In this document: positions 1 through 8,996 of the stretch, one piece after another | How positions within the stretch are numbered: position 1 is the first letter of the stretch | How the letters are laid out: each line of letters starts with the position of its first letter | Assembly: GCF_007858185.1 (NCBI RefSeq) | Contig: NZ_VFES01000017.1 | Location: 106,123 to 170,122, forward strand | From: Pseudomonas grimontii | Lineage (GTDB): Bacteria; Pseudomonadota; Gammaproteobacteria; Pseudomonadales; Pseudomonadaceae | Reading direction: 5' to 3' | Length of the DNA stretch: 64,000 bases | Position numbers and translations under genes: made by a program | Notes under the pieces: generated by a model | The model's input: the letters and a program-made list of their open reading frames with translations, nothing else | The model's database searches: none | What the model was told of the DNA's origin: nothing

Positions 1-2
1 TG

Positions 3-242
3 CAGGCGCAAGGCAAGGAAGTCGCGCTGTTCCAGCCCAACGAGCGTATCGCGGGGGCCGGCGTGTTCTATATGAAGGGTTACCTGAGGATCCTGCAGAC
101 GGAGCCCGAACTGCACAGCTACCTCGCCGACAAGCCCGGCAACGTTGCGCTGCTGGACCATACCAACGACTTGACCACCAAGGTCACGGTGATCAAGACG
201 ATGGCGATCAACCGCCAGCCCTACTACTTCATCGAGCAGTAA
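3..242 (+). CDS. C-terminal end of a membrane glycosyltransferase-like protein (partial)
   Basis: An open frame enters from the left edge and stops with TAA at 240-242, leaving 79 residues. The tail has no membrane segment and ends in NRQPYYFIEQ, with an internal VALLDHTNDL stretch. It resembles the soluble periplasmic tail of phospholipid-carrier-dependent (ArnT/GT39-like) glycosyltransferases of Pseudomonas, which transfer sugars from undecaprenyl carriers in the inner membrane. That assignment rests on remembered similarity of the C-terminus only, because the catalytic membrane part lies outside the window. It converges on the yqhA-like gene, with 15 bases between the two stop codons. Confidence 0.4.
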   Translation, partial: QAQGKEVALFQPNERIAGAGVFYMKGYLRILQTEPELHSYLADKPGNVALLDHTNDLTTKVTVIKTMAINRQPYYFIEQ

Positions 243-257
243 GGCCAGCGCGGGGCA

Positions 258-746
258 TCAGTGCTTGGTGACCTTGTCCAGGTAACCCATGGCGAACGCC
301 GAGATCACGAAGGTCATGTGAATGATCACGTACCACATCAAGTGTTGCGGATCGACGTTCTTGGCGTCCATGAAGATGCGCAGCAAGTGGATGGAGGAAA
401 TCGCCACGATGGAGGCCGCCACTTTCATCTTCAGCGACGAAGAGTCCATGGTGCCCAGCCAGTTGAGCTTTTCCTTGCTTTCGTCGATGTCCAACTGCGA
501 GACGAAGTTCTCGTAGCCGGAAATCATCACCATCACCAGCAAGCCGCCGACCAGGGCCATGTCGATCAACGACAGCAGCACCAGGATCAACTCCGACTCG
601 GCCATCGAGAACACGCTCGGCAGCAGGTGAATCACTTCCTGGAAAAATTTCAGCGCCAGCGCCAGCAACCCGAGGGACAGGCCGAAATAGATAGGCGCCA
701 GCAGCCAGCGCGAGGCGTACATAGCATTTTCGATAAAGCGTTCCAT
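258..746 (-). CDS. YqhA/UPF0114 family inner-membrane protein
   Basis: This 162-residue protein has four hydrophobic segments at about residues 11-34, 51-76, 107-125 and 136-155. The connecting loop contains SGYENFVSQLD and the TMDSSSLKMKVAASIVAISS stretch, characteristic of the UPF0114 (TIGR00645) family; P. aeruginosa PA4574 belongs to it. The length is normal for the family. No biochemical function is firmly established, and no catalytic residues are evident. It is transcribed alone, divergently from the lipoprotein gene beginning at 910, with about 160 bases of shared promoter region between them. Confidence 0.85.
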   Translation of the reverse strand: MERFIENAMYASRWLLAPIYFGLSLGLLALALKFFQEVIHLLPSVFSMAESELILVLLSLIDMALVGGLLVMVMISGYENFVSQLDIDESKEKLNWLGTMDSSSLKMKVAASIVAISSIHLLRIFMDAKNVDPQHLMWYVIIHMTFVISAFAMGYLDKVTKH

Positions 747-909
747 TGGATCTCACACAGCATGGCTAGAAATGGCGGCGAGTATACCAGCCGCTATAAG
801 ACACCTGTAACCACGAGAAAACTGACCTGAGCGGCATCTGTAAGATAATTTTTCTGCTAGTGTCGAGCCCAATAACTCGGCTCGATGACGTCGGACAGGA
901 AAAACTCAG

Positions 910-2733
910 ATGATGGATGTGCGATCCCCTTTGGCCGGCGTTGGACTGTGCGCGGCATTGTTGCTAGCCGGCGGCTGCTCCCCAAGCGATGAGCAGAAAC
1001 AGACCACCCTCGAAGAGAAAACCGCAAAGTTCGAACAATCCCTCGACAGCATCCAGGACCCAAAACTGCGCGACGCCATTGCCGACCTCGGCGGTTCGCT
1101 GCTGCTGCTGGAACGGGCACGGGTCAAGCTCGACACCAAGCCCATCGAAGCCGAATACGGCGAAGACACCCTCGCCCTGCTCAAGCACTACCCCACGCCT
1201 CAGGGGCTGGTGGACACCTACATCAATGGCCTGTTCGTGCTGCGCAAAGCCTCACATTCCGACTACCTGACCGATCTGCAGCCGGTCTTCCCGTTCAACT
1301 TCAATGTGCCAGACCAGTTCCCCTTCCCCCACGGCCTGGAGTGGCAGTCCGTGACCTTGAGCAACAACAAGGTCGTGCCGTTCCAGCCGGAATGGTCGGA
1401 GACCGATCCCGGCATCCAGTTGAGCCCCAGCAGCTCCAACCTGACCAACCCGGATGACCTGACGGTCACCTACCCGTTCATCGATGGCATCGAGACGGAA
1501 AACAAAAGCCAGCCGCAACCCGTCCGCCTCAAAGGCGCAGTGGAAGTGATCGCGCCGGGCAACGTGCTGACCTTTGATTTGTCGAAAAAGGACGTGGGCC
1601 ACAAACGCACCGAAGGCAATATCACCGTCAACCTGCTGCTTCTGGAAAAGAACTACGCCGAAATCGAACTGACCAACAGCCAACCGCTGGCACCTGAAGT
1701 GGGTGACGAATCGCCTAACCCCTTGCTGGTACAGGCGCGGGACAGCACCGGGCAATTCCTCACACGCTCGGGTTCGATCAACGAAAGCAGCGCGCAAGTC
1801 GAGTTCTACCAGAAGCAACTGGCCGAGATGCAAAAACAGAAGGCCTGGTCCGACGCCTTTGAAAAGCAACTGGTCGATGAGCAGAAAGCCTTCGAACACA
1901 AGCAGGGCAGCCATTACGCCAAGGTGTATTTCAATGGCCTGATCGATAACCTGCAGATCAACGTGCTGGATTTTTCCACGGCCACGGTCACCCGCAAAGA
2001 GCTCGACCTGCCGGTCCTGCGCTTCGACAAGAACAGCCTGGAAAAGACCGTACAAGCCTTGCCCATGCCGGTCACCGTGTATGACGACGGCGCCGCCAGC
2101 TGGCTCAAGGACGCGACAATGACCGAGGAGCAGCTGAAGAACAGCATCACCATCAGCCAGTCCGTCGAAGATGCCAGCGCCGCCCATATCGTGTTCGACC
2201 ACCCCTTCACCTTCAATGACGACCTGGTGGGCAGCGAGCGCAACAGCAGCGAGTCACCGGTGACGTTCTTCACCGCCGACGAGAAAGGTGAGCGCGGCGA
2301 GCCTATCGAATTGCCGACAGAAGCCTTCGAACTGAACCCGGCGCGGGGCACCCTCACCTACGACCTCAACCTGTTTCCGGAAAACCCGGCGTTTGTGGTG
2401 GGTTCGATCCCGCTGTTCCTGGCCACGATCGAGAAAACCGAGATAGACGTGGCCAAGCTGCCCAAAGGGTTGTCACTCAAGGACAACGCGCTGATCGTCG
2501 ACCAAAAGGAATTCCCCGCCGACAGCTGGCGCTTCTACGCCAAGGACGCCAGCGGCAACTACCTCAAGGAAATCCTCGGCGTCAGCCACCGTGCCGAGGA
2601 ATACGGCACGGCATTGTTTGACGTGCATTATTTCTACGGCCAGCCGACGGCACTGGAAAGCTACCAGCGCACCGACCTCAGTACCGTGCAATACGGCTTT
2701 GAGGTCAAGTTGGACAAGCCCGAGAGCAAATAA
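910..2733 (+). CDS. Large orphan lipoprotein
   Basis: The 607-residue product begins with a short charged N-terminus, a hydrophobic stretch and the lipobox LLAGGC (Cys23), so it should be lipid-anchored. Residue +2 is Ser, which favours sorting to the outer membrane. The remainder is hydrophilic, with a Glu/Lys-rich segment near residues 300-330 and several beta-rich stretches. No recognised catalytic motif was found. An in-frame ATG directly follows the first one (913); AGGA nine bases upstream of 910 favours the first. It is monocistronic, divergent from the yqhA-like gene and convergent with the small gene at 2740. I do not recognise a family and assign no function. Confidence 0.7.
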   Translation: MMDVRSPLAGVGLCAALLLAGGCSPSDEQKQTTLEEKTAKFEQSLDSIQDPKLRDAIADLGGSLLLLERARVKLDTKPIEAEYGEDTLALLKHYPTPQGLVDTYINGLFVLRKASHSDYLTDLQPVFPFNFNVPDQFPFPHGLEWQSVTLSNNKVVPFQPEWSETDPGIQLSPSSSNLTNPDDLTVTYPFIDGIETENKSQPQPVRLKGAVEVIAPGNVLTFDLSKKDVGHKRTEGNITVNLLLLEKNYAEIELTNSQPLAPEVGDESPNPLLVQARDSTGQFLTRSGSINESSAQVEFYQKQLAEMQKQKAWSDAFEKQLVDEQKAFEHKQGSHYAKVYFNGLIDNLQINVLDFSTATVTRKELDLPVLRFDKNSLEKTVQALPMPVTVYDDGAASWLKDATMTEEQLKNSITISQSVEDASAAHIVFDHPFTFNDDLVGSERNSSESPVTFFTADEKGERGEPIELPTEAFELNPARGTLTYDLNLFPENPAFVVGSIPLFLATIEKTEIDVAKLPKGLSLKDNALIVDQKEFPADSWRFYAKDASGNYLKEILGVSHRAEEYGTALFDVHYFYGQPTALESYQRTDLSTVQYGFEVKLDKPESK

Positions 2734-2739
2734 ACGCGC

Positions 2740-3057
2740 CTACAGCGCCAGTTGCTCATGACTGCCATTGAGCTGCCGGAGATGGGCCTGCATGTGCAGG
2801 CACCAGATCTGCGGGTCACCTGCCAGCTCATAGCCGTGCAGGGTCAGGCTTTCGACGATCGATTGCAGAATGGTTTCTGCCACGAAGGGCCCATGAAACG
2901 GGCCCTGGGACTTGATCGTGGAAGGCTGTTCGCCGGTCATTCCAGCGGCAAACAACAAGATCCACATCCCGTTATCCCCCGCAAGCGGGCGAACGGAACA
3001 TTCGATTCGGGTAACCAGGCCGAAGCACTGGCGGGTGAGGCAGAGGTTGCGCGGCAT
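2740..3057 (-). CDS. Small conserved hypothetical protein
   Basis: The 105-residue reading starts at the ATG at 3057; an upstream in-frame start exists at 3087, but the sequence from MPRNLCLTRQ onward looks like the protein proper. It is soluble, with three Cys and a Trp-rich centre (GMWILLFAAG, PQIWCLHMQ), and no signal peptide or transmembrane helix is convincing. It stops six bases from the end of the convergent lipoprotein gene. Codon use is ordinary for the region, which supports a real gene, but no family or function is recognised. Confidence 0.5.
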   Translation of the reverse strand: MPRNLCLTRQCFGLVTRIECSVRPLAGDNGMWILLFAAGMTGEQPSTIKSQGPFHGPFVAETILQSIVESLTLHGYELAGDPQIWCLHMQAHLRQLNGSHEQLAL

Positions 3058-3240
3058 GGCGGCGACCCTCGGTAGATCGGTGTTCAACCTCAGCCTATGG
3101 CGAGGCTGTTTCTATCCAGCGACTCCTGTGGATATCCCTACGCTCAGAATAGAAGAAAAACACGACAAACCAAGGCTGTAGGGACCAACGGACATTAGTC
3201 CCTCAGAAGGAAGTCAATTTAGTGACGCAACCAGATCCAA

Positions 3241-3330
3241 ATGTGGGAGGGGGCTTGCTCCCGATGCAGTGTGTCAGTCGACATCTACATGACTGACCTG
3301 TCGCAATCGGGAGCAAGCCCCCTCCCACAT
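3241..3330. repeat. GI-type REPIN (inverted pair of REP sequences)
   Basis: Two REP arms in inverted orientation, GTGGGAGGGGGCTTGC outermost, enclose a loop of about 45 bases containing GTGTGTCAG and its rough complement GACTGACC. It lies between the small hypothetical gene and the Lon-like protease gene. Each arm is itself an imperfect hairpin. This is the classic mobile doublet of P. fluorescens, moved in trans by a RAYT transposase; no RAYT gene is in the window. Confidence 0.9.
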
Positions 3331-3355
3331 GTTTGATCCGGTTTGGCCTCAGAAC

Positions 3356-5794
3356 TCAGGTGGGCTTGGCTTCGGCCAGCGCCTGCTGCGCCAGCTCCTT
3401 CTCCGCTTCCTTCAGGTCTTCCTCGCTGATCATCTCGGCAATCGCGCGCAAGCGCTCGACCACGCGGGCATTGACGGTGCCTTCCGGGAACTGCCCCTCG
3501 GCGTCCGGCTCACCGGCATCCTCGCCCACCAGCAGGCTCAACGCCTCATCCGCCTGACGCACGGCATAGATGTGGAATTGCCCGGCGCGCACGGCCTGCA
3601 GCACCTTCTCATCCAGCATCAACGTGGCAACGTTGGCCTGGGGAATGATCGCCCCTTGCTCACCGGTCAAACCGCGGGCCTCGCACAGGCGGAAGAAGCC
3701 TTCGATCTTCTCGTTGACCCCGCCCACGGCCTGCACTTCACCAAACTGGTTGATCGAACCGGTGATGGCAAAACACTGCTTGAGTGGCGTCTTCGACAAG
3801 GCCGAAATCAAGGTGCACGCCTCGCCCAGGGACGCGCTGTCACCGTCCACATAACCGTAGGACTGTTCCAACGCGATACTCGCCGAGATCGCCAGCGGGA
3901 ATTCCTGGGCATAGCGGCTGCCCAGGTAACCGGTGAGGATCATCACGCCCTTGGAGTGAATCGGCTGCCCGAGGTTAACTTCACGCTCGATATCGACAAT
4001 GCCGCTGCCGCCCGGGTACACCGTGGCGGAAATCCGTGCTGGCACACCGAACGCCGAGTCACCCACCTCCAGCACCGTCAGCCCGTTGCACTTGCCGACT
4101 GCCGCGCCAGCGGTGTCGATCAGGATGACTCCGGCGAGCATGTCGTCGAGAATCCGCGCCGACACACGCCCGGTGCGCGTGGCCTTGGCCTTGAGCGCTC
4201 GCTCGATATGGCCGGAATCGGTCATTTCATCGCCTGCCAGGTGACGGATAAAGTCCGCCTCGCTCACCAGCTGGAACAAGTCGCCAATGCGCGCCGACAA
4301 ACGCCCCTGGTGTTCCGCCAGCCGCGCGCTGTAGGTGGCCAGGCGCGCCACCGCGTCCGAGGTCAGCGGCGCCATGCCTTCTTCCGACGTGCGGGTTTTA
4401 AGCAACTGGGCGAACTGCTCCAGGCTCTCGTCGACCATCGGGATGTCTTCGTCGAAATCCACCAATACCCGGAACATCTCCTGGAAGTCCGGATCGGCGT
4501 CCTGCAACGCGTAATACAACTGGCGCGAACCGATGATGATGACCTTGACCTGCAACGGGATCATCTGCGGGTTGAGGGTCACGGTGGCCAGGCGACCCAG
4601 TTCGCCCAGGGGCGATTCCATCTTCAGCTTGCGCGACTGCAAGGACCGCTTGAGGGCGTCCCAGACAAACGGCTCGCTGAGCATCTTCTCGGCTTCGAGA
4701 ATCAGGAAACCGCCGTTGGCACGGTGCAAAGCGCCCGGGCGTAACTGGCGATAGGTGGTGTACAGCGCGCCCTGGTCGGTGCTGTATTCGATACGGCCGA
4801 ACAGGTTGTCGTAGGTCGGGTGCGGCTCGAATACCACCGGCGCGCCGCCGTTGACCGGATGGCCGACCACCAGGCTCGGGCAGTATTGCTCTTCGAGCAG
4901 CTTGCGGGCCTGGGCGTCGGTCTTGGCGTCGTCCACCAATTGTTCCACCACGGTTTTCAGCAGGTACACCTGCATGGCCTGCAGGTAACCGCAGACGCCG
5001 GCGTTCTCGGCGTATTTTTCCGACAGCGGTGCGAGCAACGGCTGCAGGGCCAGGGTGATGGTTTCTTCGTTGAACTGACGCAGTTGGTTGTTGGACTCGC
5101 GCTTCCATTGGGGCAGGCTGGCCAACTCCTCGTTGAGGCGTTCTTCCAGCTCGGAAATATCCGTATGGAAGCGCTCGCGATCCACTTCCGGCAGTTGCGA
5201 GAACTCGGCCTCATCCAGCGCCTTGCCGTCGAGCATCGGCGTGAAGGCGATGTTGGAGCTGTCGCGGTACAGCGCCACGTCCTTTTCCAACGCCAGACGC
5301 TCGATCACGTCCAGGGCCTTGTCGTAACGCTGGTTGAAGGCGCGGTCGATGGCACTTTTGCGCTGTTGATAAGTCGGGTGCTCGAACACCGCCGGGAAGG
5401 TCGCGACGAGGTTGTCGACCAGGCCATTGATGTCGGCAATGAACGCCGCTGCCGCACCGCCTGGCAATTCCAGGGCGCGGGGTTCGCGAGGCTCGTCAAA
5501 GTTATTCACATAGACCCAGTCCGCCGGGGTCTGCAGGCGTTTGCCTTCGGCCTTCAGGTAGCGTTTGACGAATGAAAAGCGGCCGGTACCCGGCTCGCCC
5601 ATGACAAACACGTTGTAACCGGGGCGTGGCATGGCCACACCGAACTGCAACGCTTCAACCGCGCGTTCCTGGCCAAGCACACCGCGAAAGGGCTCCAAAT
5701 CATTGGTGGTCGAGAAGCTGAACTGTTCAGCGGAGAAAGGGCGAGTCAGCGCTTCGGGCGCTAGACGCAAGCTGGCAGCAACAGGATCAGGCAT
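3356..5794 (-). CDS. Lon-like ATP-dependent protease (LonB/YcbZ-type, AAA_32)
   Basis: The 812-residue protein has an N-terminal AAA-type module, a helical insertion rich in Glu and Gln (about residues 190-300) and a C-terminal Lon proteolytic domain. The Ser-Lys dyad is visible as DGDSASLGE (Ser) and VGGVNEKIEGF (Lys). The family forms cytoplasmic hexamers that degrade unfolded substrates; members are commonly called Lon-related or LonB-like. The P-loop at about residue 67 reads GEPGTGRF, with Arg where a canonical Walker A has Lys-Ser/Thr, so nucleotide handling may be atypical. The upstream 267 bases separate it from the divergent DUF3015 gene. P. aeruginosa PA4576 appears equivalent. Confidence 0.9.
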   Translation of the reverse strand: MPDPVAASLRLAPEALTRPFSAEQFSFSTTNDLEPFRGVLGQERAVEALQFGVAMPRPGYNVFVMGEPGTGRFSFVKRYLKAEGKRLQTPADWVYVNNFDEPREPRALELPGGAAAAFIADINGLVDNLVATFPAVFEHPTYQQRKSAIDRAFNQRYDKALDVIERLALEKDVALYRDSSNIAFTPMLDGKALDEAEFSQLPEVDRERFHTDISELEERLNEELASLPQWKRESNNQLRQFNEETITLALQPLLAPLSEKYAENAGVCGYLQAMQVYLLKTVVEQLVDDAKTDAQARKLLEEQYCPSLVVGHPVNGGAPVVFEPHPTYDNLFGRIEYSTDQGALYTTYRQLRPGALHRANGGFLILEAEKMLSEPFVWDALKRSLQSRKLKMESPLGELGRLATVTLNPQMIPLQVKVIIIGSRQLYYALQDADPDFQEMFRVLVDFDEDIPMVDESLEQFAQLLKTRTSEEGMAPLTSDAVARLATYSARLAEHQGRLSARIGDLFQLVSEADFIRHLAGDEMTDSGHIERALKAKATRTGRVSARILDDMLAGVILIDTAGAAVGKCNGLTVLEVGDSAFGVPARISATVYPGGSGIVDIEREVNLGQPIHSKGVMILTGYLGSRYAQEFPLAISASIALEQSYGYVDGDSASLGEACTLISALSKTPLKQCFAITGSINQFGEVQAVGGVNEKIEGFFRLCEARGLTGEQGAIIPQANVATLMLDEKVLQAVRAGQFHIYAVRQADEALSLLVGEDAGEPDAEGQFPEGTVNARVVERLRAIAEMISEEDLKEAEKELAQQALAEAKPT

Positions 5795-6061
5795 CGGGCT
5801 TCCTTACATCAGGCGGGGCAGATGACGGCATTCTGGCTCTCCGTTACTCGCTCTGGCAAGGCGAGCCGTTGGGAAAGCATAGACACGGAACCTACCCTGC
5901 AAAAAAAACGCGACATCTCTGATTGTTTTATAAAAACACACGGAACCCTTGGAACATGCCTAAACTCCAAATTGCGCGGGTTGGACTAATAACCGATCCC
6001 AGGGGCGCTATGAAGTGCCTGAACCCTTGTCCATTGGTTTGCACACAAAGAGAACAAAGCT

Positions 6062-6550
6062 ATGAAACGGATCCTTCTCGGTACTCTCTTCACCGTCGTC
6101 TCCCTCAATGCAATGGCTGAGTCACCAGGCGGCCCGAACTGCGGTTGGGGCAACATGTTGTTCGAAGGCCAGCGCGGTACTCCGGCTCACTTCCTGGCTT
6201 CCACCACCAACGGTACATCGGGTAACGCCACCTTCGGCATGACCTCGGGCACCAACGGTTGCAGCACCAACAGCGCGCTGACCTACGGCGGCAAGTCCTG
6301 GATTGCCATGAATGGCATGATGAACGAGCTGTCCGAAGACATGGCCAAGGGTAATGGTGAAGCACTGACCACCTACGCCGTGGTACTGGGCGTTGCTCCG
6401 GAAGATCGCGAGCACTTCGCGGCTGTGGCTCACGAACACTTCCAGCAAATCTTCAGCAAGGCCGATGTGACCGCTGAAGACGTGCACAACAACACCCTGG
6501 CTGTACTGAAAGGCGATGCCCGTCTGGCGAAATACGCTACCCAGGCTTAA
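6062..6550 (+). CDS. DUF3015 family exported protein
   Basis: The 162-residue product begins with a clear signal peptide (MKRILLGTLFTVVSLNAMA) with a likely cleavage before ESPGG. The mature part carries a GCSTNSALTYGGKSW block and a helical C-terminus typical of the DUF3015 family of small periplasmic proteins. Two Cys (in NCGWG and NGCST) could form a disulphide. Biochemical role is unknown. A strong intrinsic terminator follows immediately, so it is a single-gene transcript; AAAGAGAACAAAG just upstream provides a plausible ribosome binding site. Confidence 0.85.
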   Translation: MKRILLGTLFTVVSLNAMAESPGGPNCGWGNMLFEGQRGTPAHFLASTTNGTSGNATFGMTSGTNGCSTNSALTYGGKSWIAMNGMMNELSEDMAKGNGEALTTYAVVLGVAPEDREHFAAVAHEHFQQIFSKADVTAEDVHNNTLAVLKGDARLAKYATQA

Positions 6551-6560
6551 GCTCGACCTG

Positions 6561-6590
6561 CCCGCGCCTCCCCAGGCGCGGGTTTTATTT
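6561..6590 (+). terminator. Intrinsic terminator of the DUF3015 gene
   Basis: CCCGCGCCT pairs with AGGCGCGGG across a four-base loop and is followed by TTTTATTTTT. It starts 11 bases after the stop codon of the DUF3015 gene. Confidence 0.85.
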
Positions 6591-6641
6591 TTGGACCCGC
6601 CTCCCTTTGGGTCTCTCTAATTTCCGACTTAAGTTGCCCCT

Positions 6642-8495
6642 ATGCTCAAACGCTTTGCCTGGATGGCACTCTTCGCCTGCGCCCCGCTGTACGCGGCACC
6701 GCACCTTGATGATCAACGTTTGCAGCAATTGGCCAATGATCCGTTCTGGCTTTCTTTAGGCCATTACGAAGCCGGCAAAATCAGTGGCTGGCGCAGCTAT
6801 GTCAGCGAAAAGAAATTCTTCCTCGCAGCCGATGGCGCCCACCACCCGGATGCAGAACTCAAGGCCACCGTTGAAGCCCTCTATGCTCCGGCCAGCCTGG
6901 GTGAAAAACACGCCCAATGCGTTTACCCCGCACGTACCCGCTGGCTCAAGGATCAGTTGCACCTCACTGACCTGCCCGGCGTGGACTGCAAAGAATTCAA
7001 GCAGTGGTTCAAGGACGTCGCGCCCCATAGCGCGGTGATGATCTTCCCGGCGGCCTACCTCAATAGCCCGTCCTCCATGTTCGGCCACACCCTGCTGCGT
7101 ATCGACCAGGCCGACGTGCAGAGCAACAAGACAGCGCTGCTCAGCTACGCAATCAACTTCGGCGCCTACATCGAAGGCTCGGACAACAGCATCCTCTATG
7201 CCTGGAAAGGCCTGATGGGCGGCTACCCCGGCCTGTTCGCCCTGGTGCCCTACCAGGAAAAACTCTCGGAATACCGCAGCCTCGAAAACCGTGACTTGTG
7301 GGAGTACCGGCTCAACCTCACCCAGGTCGAGACCGAGCGCATGGTCGAGCACGTGTGGGAGCTCAAGCAGATTCAGTTCGACTACTTCTTCTTCGATGAA
7401 AACTGCTCCTATCGCCTGTTGGAACTGCTGCAAGTGGCCCGCCCCGGCCTGCGCCTGACCGAGCAATTCCCGCTCACCGCCATCCCCACCGACACGGTCA
7501 AGGCAGTGAAAGAGGCCGGTCTGGTCGAGAAGATCGACTACCGTCCCTCCCGTGAGCGCGAGTTGCTGGAGCGCGCCAAGCCGCTGAACAGCGACGAGCA
7601 ACAATGGGTGCTGAAGGTCAGCGACGACCAGCAGCAATTGCAGGCACCGACCTTCAAAGCGTTGCCTCGCGACCGCCAGGCCCTGATCATCGACGCTGCC
7701 TATCGCCTGGGCCGCTACCGCGCCAATGGCCTGGAGCGCGACACCGCGCGCTCCCAACGCAGCTTCGAACTGCTACGCGCGATCAACCAGAACCCTGCGC
7801 CCGACCTGAAGATCACGCCCCCCGGCCTGCCCGAAAACGGCCATGAGTCACGTACCTGGCAAGCCGGTATCGGCACCCGCGGCGACAAGGCCTTCGGCGA
7901 ATACGGCCTGCGCATGGCCTACCACGACCTCAACGACAACGCCGAAGGCTTCCCCCTCGGCGCGCAGATCGAAATCCTGCAGATGAAACTGCGCCAGTAC
8001 GAAGGCAACCACTGGCAACTGCAACAACTGGACCTGGCCACCATCCGCTCCCTGACCCCGCGCAACGCCTTGCTGCAGCCGTGGTCCTGGCAAGTCACCG
8101 GCGGCCTGGAGCGCGTGCCCGGTAAACACGACGACGAAACCCTGGTCGCCCACGTCAACGGTGGCGCCGGTGGCACCTGGCAACTGAGCGACGACATGCT
8201 CGGCTTCGCCCTCGGCACCGTGCGCGTGGAACACAACAACGACTTCAACGAAGCCATCTCCCCTGCCGCCGGGTTCAATACCGGCGTGCTGTGGAAAAAC
8301 CCGCTGGGCAACTTGAGCCTCGAGGCCAAAGGAGACTTCTTCACCAATGGCGAAGTACGTCGCAGCCTCAGCCTGAACCAGCAGTGGGAACTGTCCCGCA
8401 ACCTCGGCCTGCGCCTGAGTGCACAGCGCGAGTACAGCCACTTGTCGACGCCGGTAAATGAAGTGATGCTTGAAGTGAAGTGGTATCACTACTGA
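6642..8495 (+). CDS. DUF4105 (Lnb-type) envelope protein
   Basis: The 617-residue product has a signal peptide (about residues 1-18, cleavage after LYA), followed by a DUF4105 domain. That domain includes SSMFGHTLLRID and FFDENCSYRLLELL, with His and Cys residues reminiscent of a papain-like/NlpC fold. The C-terminal third (about residues 400-617) alternates polar and hydrophobic residues and ends in a tyrosine-rich strand (EVMLEVKWYHY), suggesting an outer-membrane beta-barrel. The substrate is unknown, though some relatives are described as lipoprotein-modifying. The gene is transcribed alone ahead of the chorismate mutase gene, 48 bases away. Confidence 0.75.
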   Translation: MLKRFAWMALFACAPLYAAPHLDDQRLQQLANDPFWLSLGHYEAGKISGWRSYVSEKKFFLAADGAHHPDAELKATVEALYAPASLGEKHAQCVYPARTRWLKDQLHLTDLPGVDCKEFKQWFKDVAPHSAVMIFPAAYLNSPSSMFGHTLLRIDQADVQSNKTALLSYAINFGAYIEGSDNSILYAWKGLMGGYPGLFALVPYQEKLSEYRSLENRDLWEYRLNLTQVETERMVEHVWELKQIQFDYFFFDENCSYRLLELLQVARPGLRLTEQFPLTAIPTDTVKAVKEAGLVEKIDYRPSRERELLERAKPLNSDEQQWVLKVSDDQQQLQAPTFKALPRDRQALIIDAAYRLGRYRANGLERDTARSQRSFELLRAINQNPAPDLKITPPGLPENGHESRTWQAGIGTRGDKAFGEYGLRMAYHDLNDNAEGFPLGAQIEILQMKLRQYEGNHWQLQQLDLATIRSLTPRNALLQPWSWQVTGGLERVPGKHDDETLVAHVNGGAGGTWQLSDDMLGFALGTVRVEHNNDFNEAISPAAGFNTGVLWKNPLGNLSLEAKGDFFTNGEVRRSLSLNQQWELSRNLGLRLSAQREYSHLSTPVNEVMLEVKWYHY

Positions 8496-8543
8496 CTAAC
8501 ACCTTTTGTCAGCATTGCCCGCACAACCAGGAGTTCACTCGAC

Positions 8544-8849
8544 ATGGCCGTTACCTGCACCACCCTTGAAGAAGTTCGAAACAACATCGACCGCCTCGAC
8601 CAGCAAATAGTCACCCTGCTGGCCGAACGCGGCCGCTACGTCTCCCAGGCGGCACGCTTCAAAAAAGACACCGATGGCGTCAAGGCCCCACAGCGGGTTG
8701 AGCAAGTGATCGCCAAGGTGCGGGATCTGGCGCAGGCCGTGGGCGCCAACCCCGAGGTGACCGAACAGGTCTATCGCGCAATGATTGCGGCGTTTATCCA
8801 GCAGGAATTGGCGGAACATGCGGCTCTGGTGACCAACCAGGCAACATAG
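8544..8849 (+). CDS. Stand-alone chorismate mutase, AroQ class
   Basis: This 101-residue all-helical protein matches the AroQ fold, which converts chorismate to prephenate, and the related isochorismate-pyruvate lyase PchB. Recognisable features are the first helix EVRNNIDRLDQQIVTLL, the Arg in AERGRYV, the Lys of ARFKKD and the Arg of KAPQRVEQV, corresponding to substrate-binding positions. There is no signal peptide, so it is cytoplasmic. No siderophore or salicylate genes are nearby, which makes a PchB role unlikely. AGGAG lies nine bases upstream of the ATG. Fused PheA normally provides this activity in Pseudomonas, so this is probably an accessory enzyme. Confidence 0.8.
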   Translation: MAVTCTTLEEVRNNIDRLDQQIVTLLAERGRYVSQAARFKKDTDGVKAPQRVEQVIAKVRDLAQAVGANPEVTEQVYRAMIAAFIQQELAEHAALVTNQAT

Positions 8850-8996
8850 GCCCTTGTGGTGAGGGCGCCAACGGGTTCGGCGCTCACCGCTCGATCTCAT
8901 TGCGCTCCACATCTTTCTCACACCCCTTTCACGCCTCCCCGACAAATCCCTATCTAGACTTCCCCTATCAGCCGTGAAGCGGCCAGGGAGCAAGCA

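Noticed and set aside
3329..4744. 471-codon open frame on the plus strand opposite the Lon-like protease gene
   Set aside because: It is a GC-rich shadow of the minus-strand gene, His/Gln/Arg-rich without domain or ribosome site. The same applies to other long frames opposite ettA, morA, cstA, radA, katB, cioA and the Mo-hydroxylase genes.
8544..8849. Isochorismate-pyruvate lyase PchB of a salicylate pathway
   Set aside because: There are no pchA or siderophore genes nearby and the residues fit a general AroQ-class chorismate mutase equally well.
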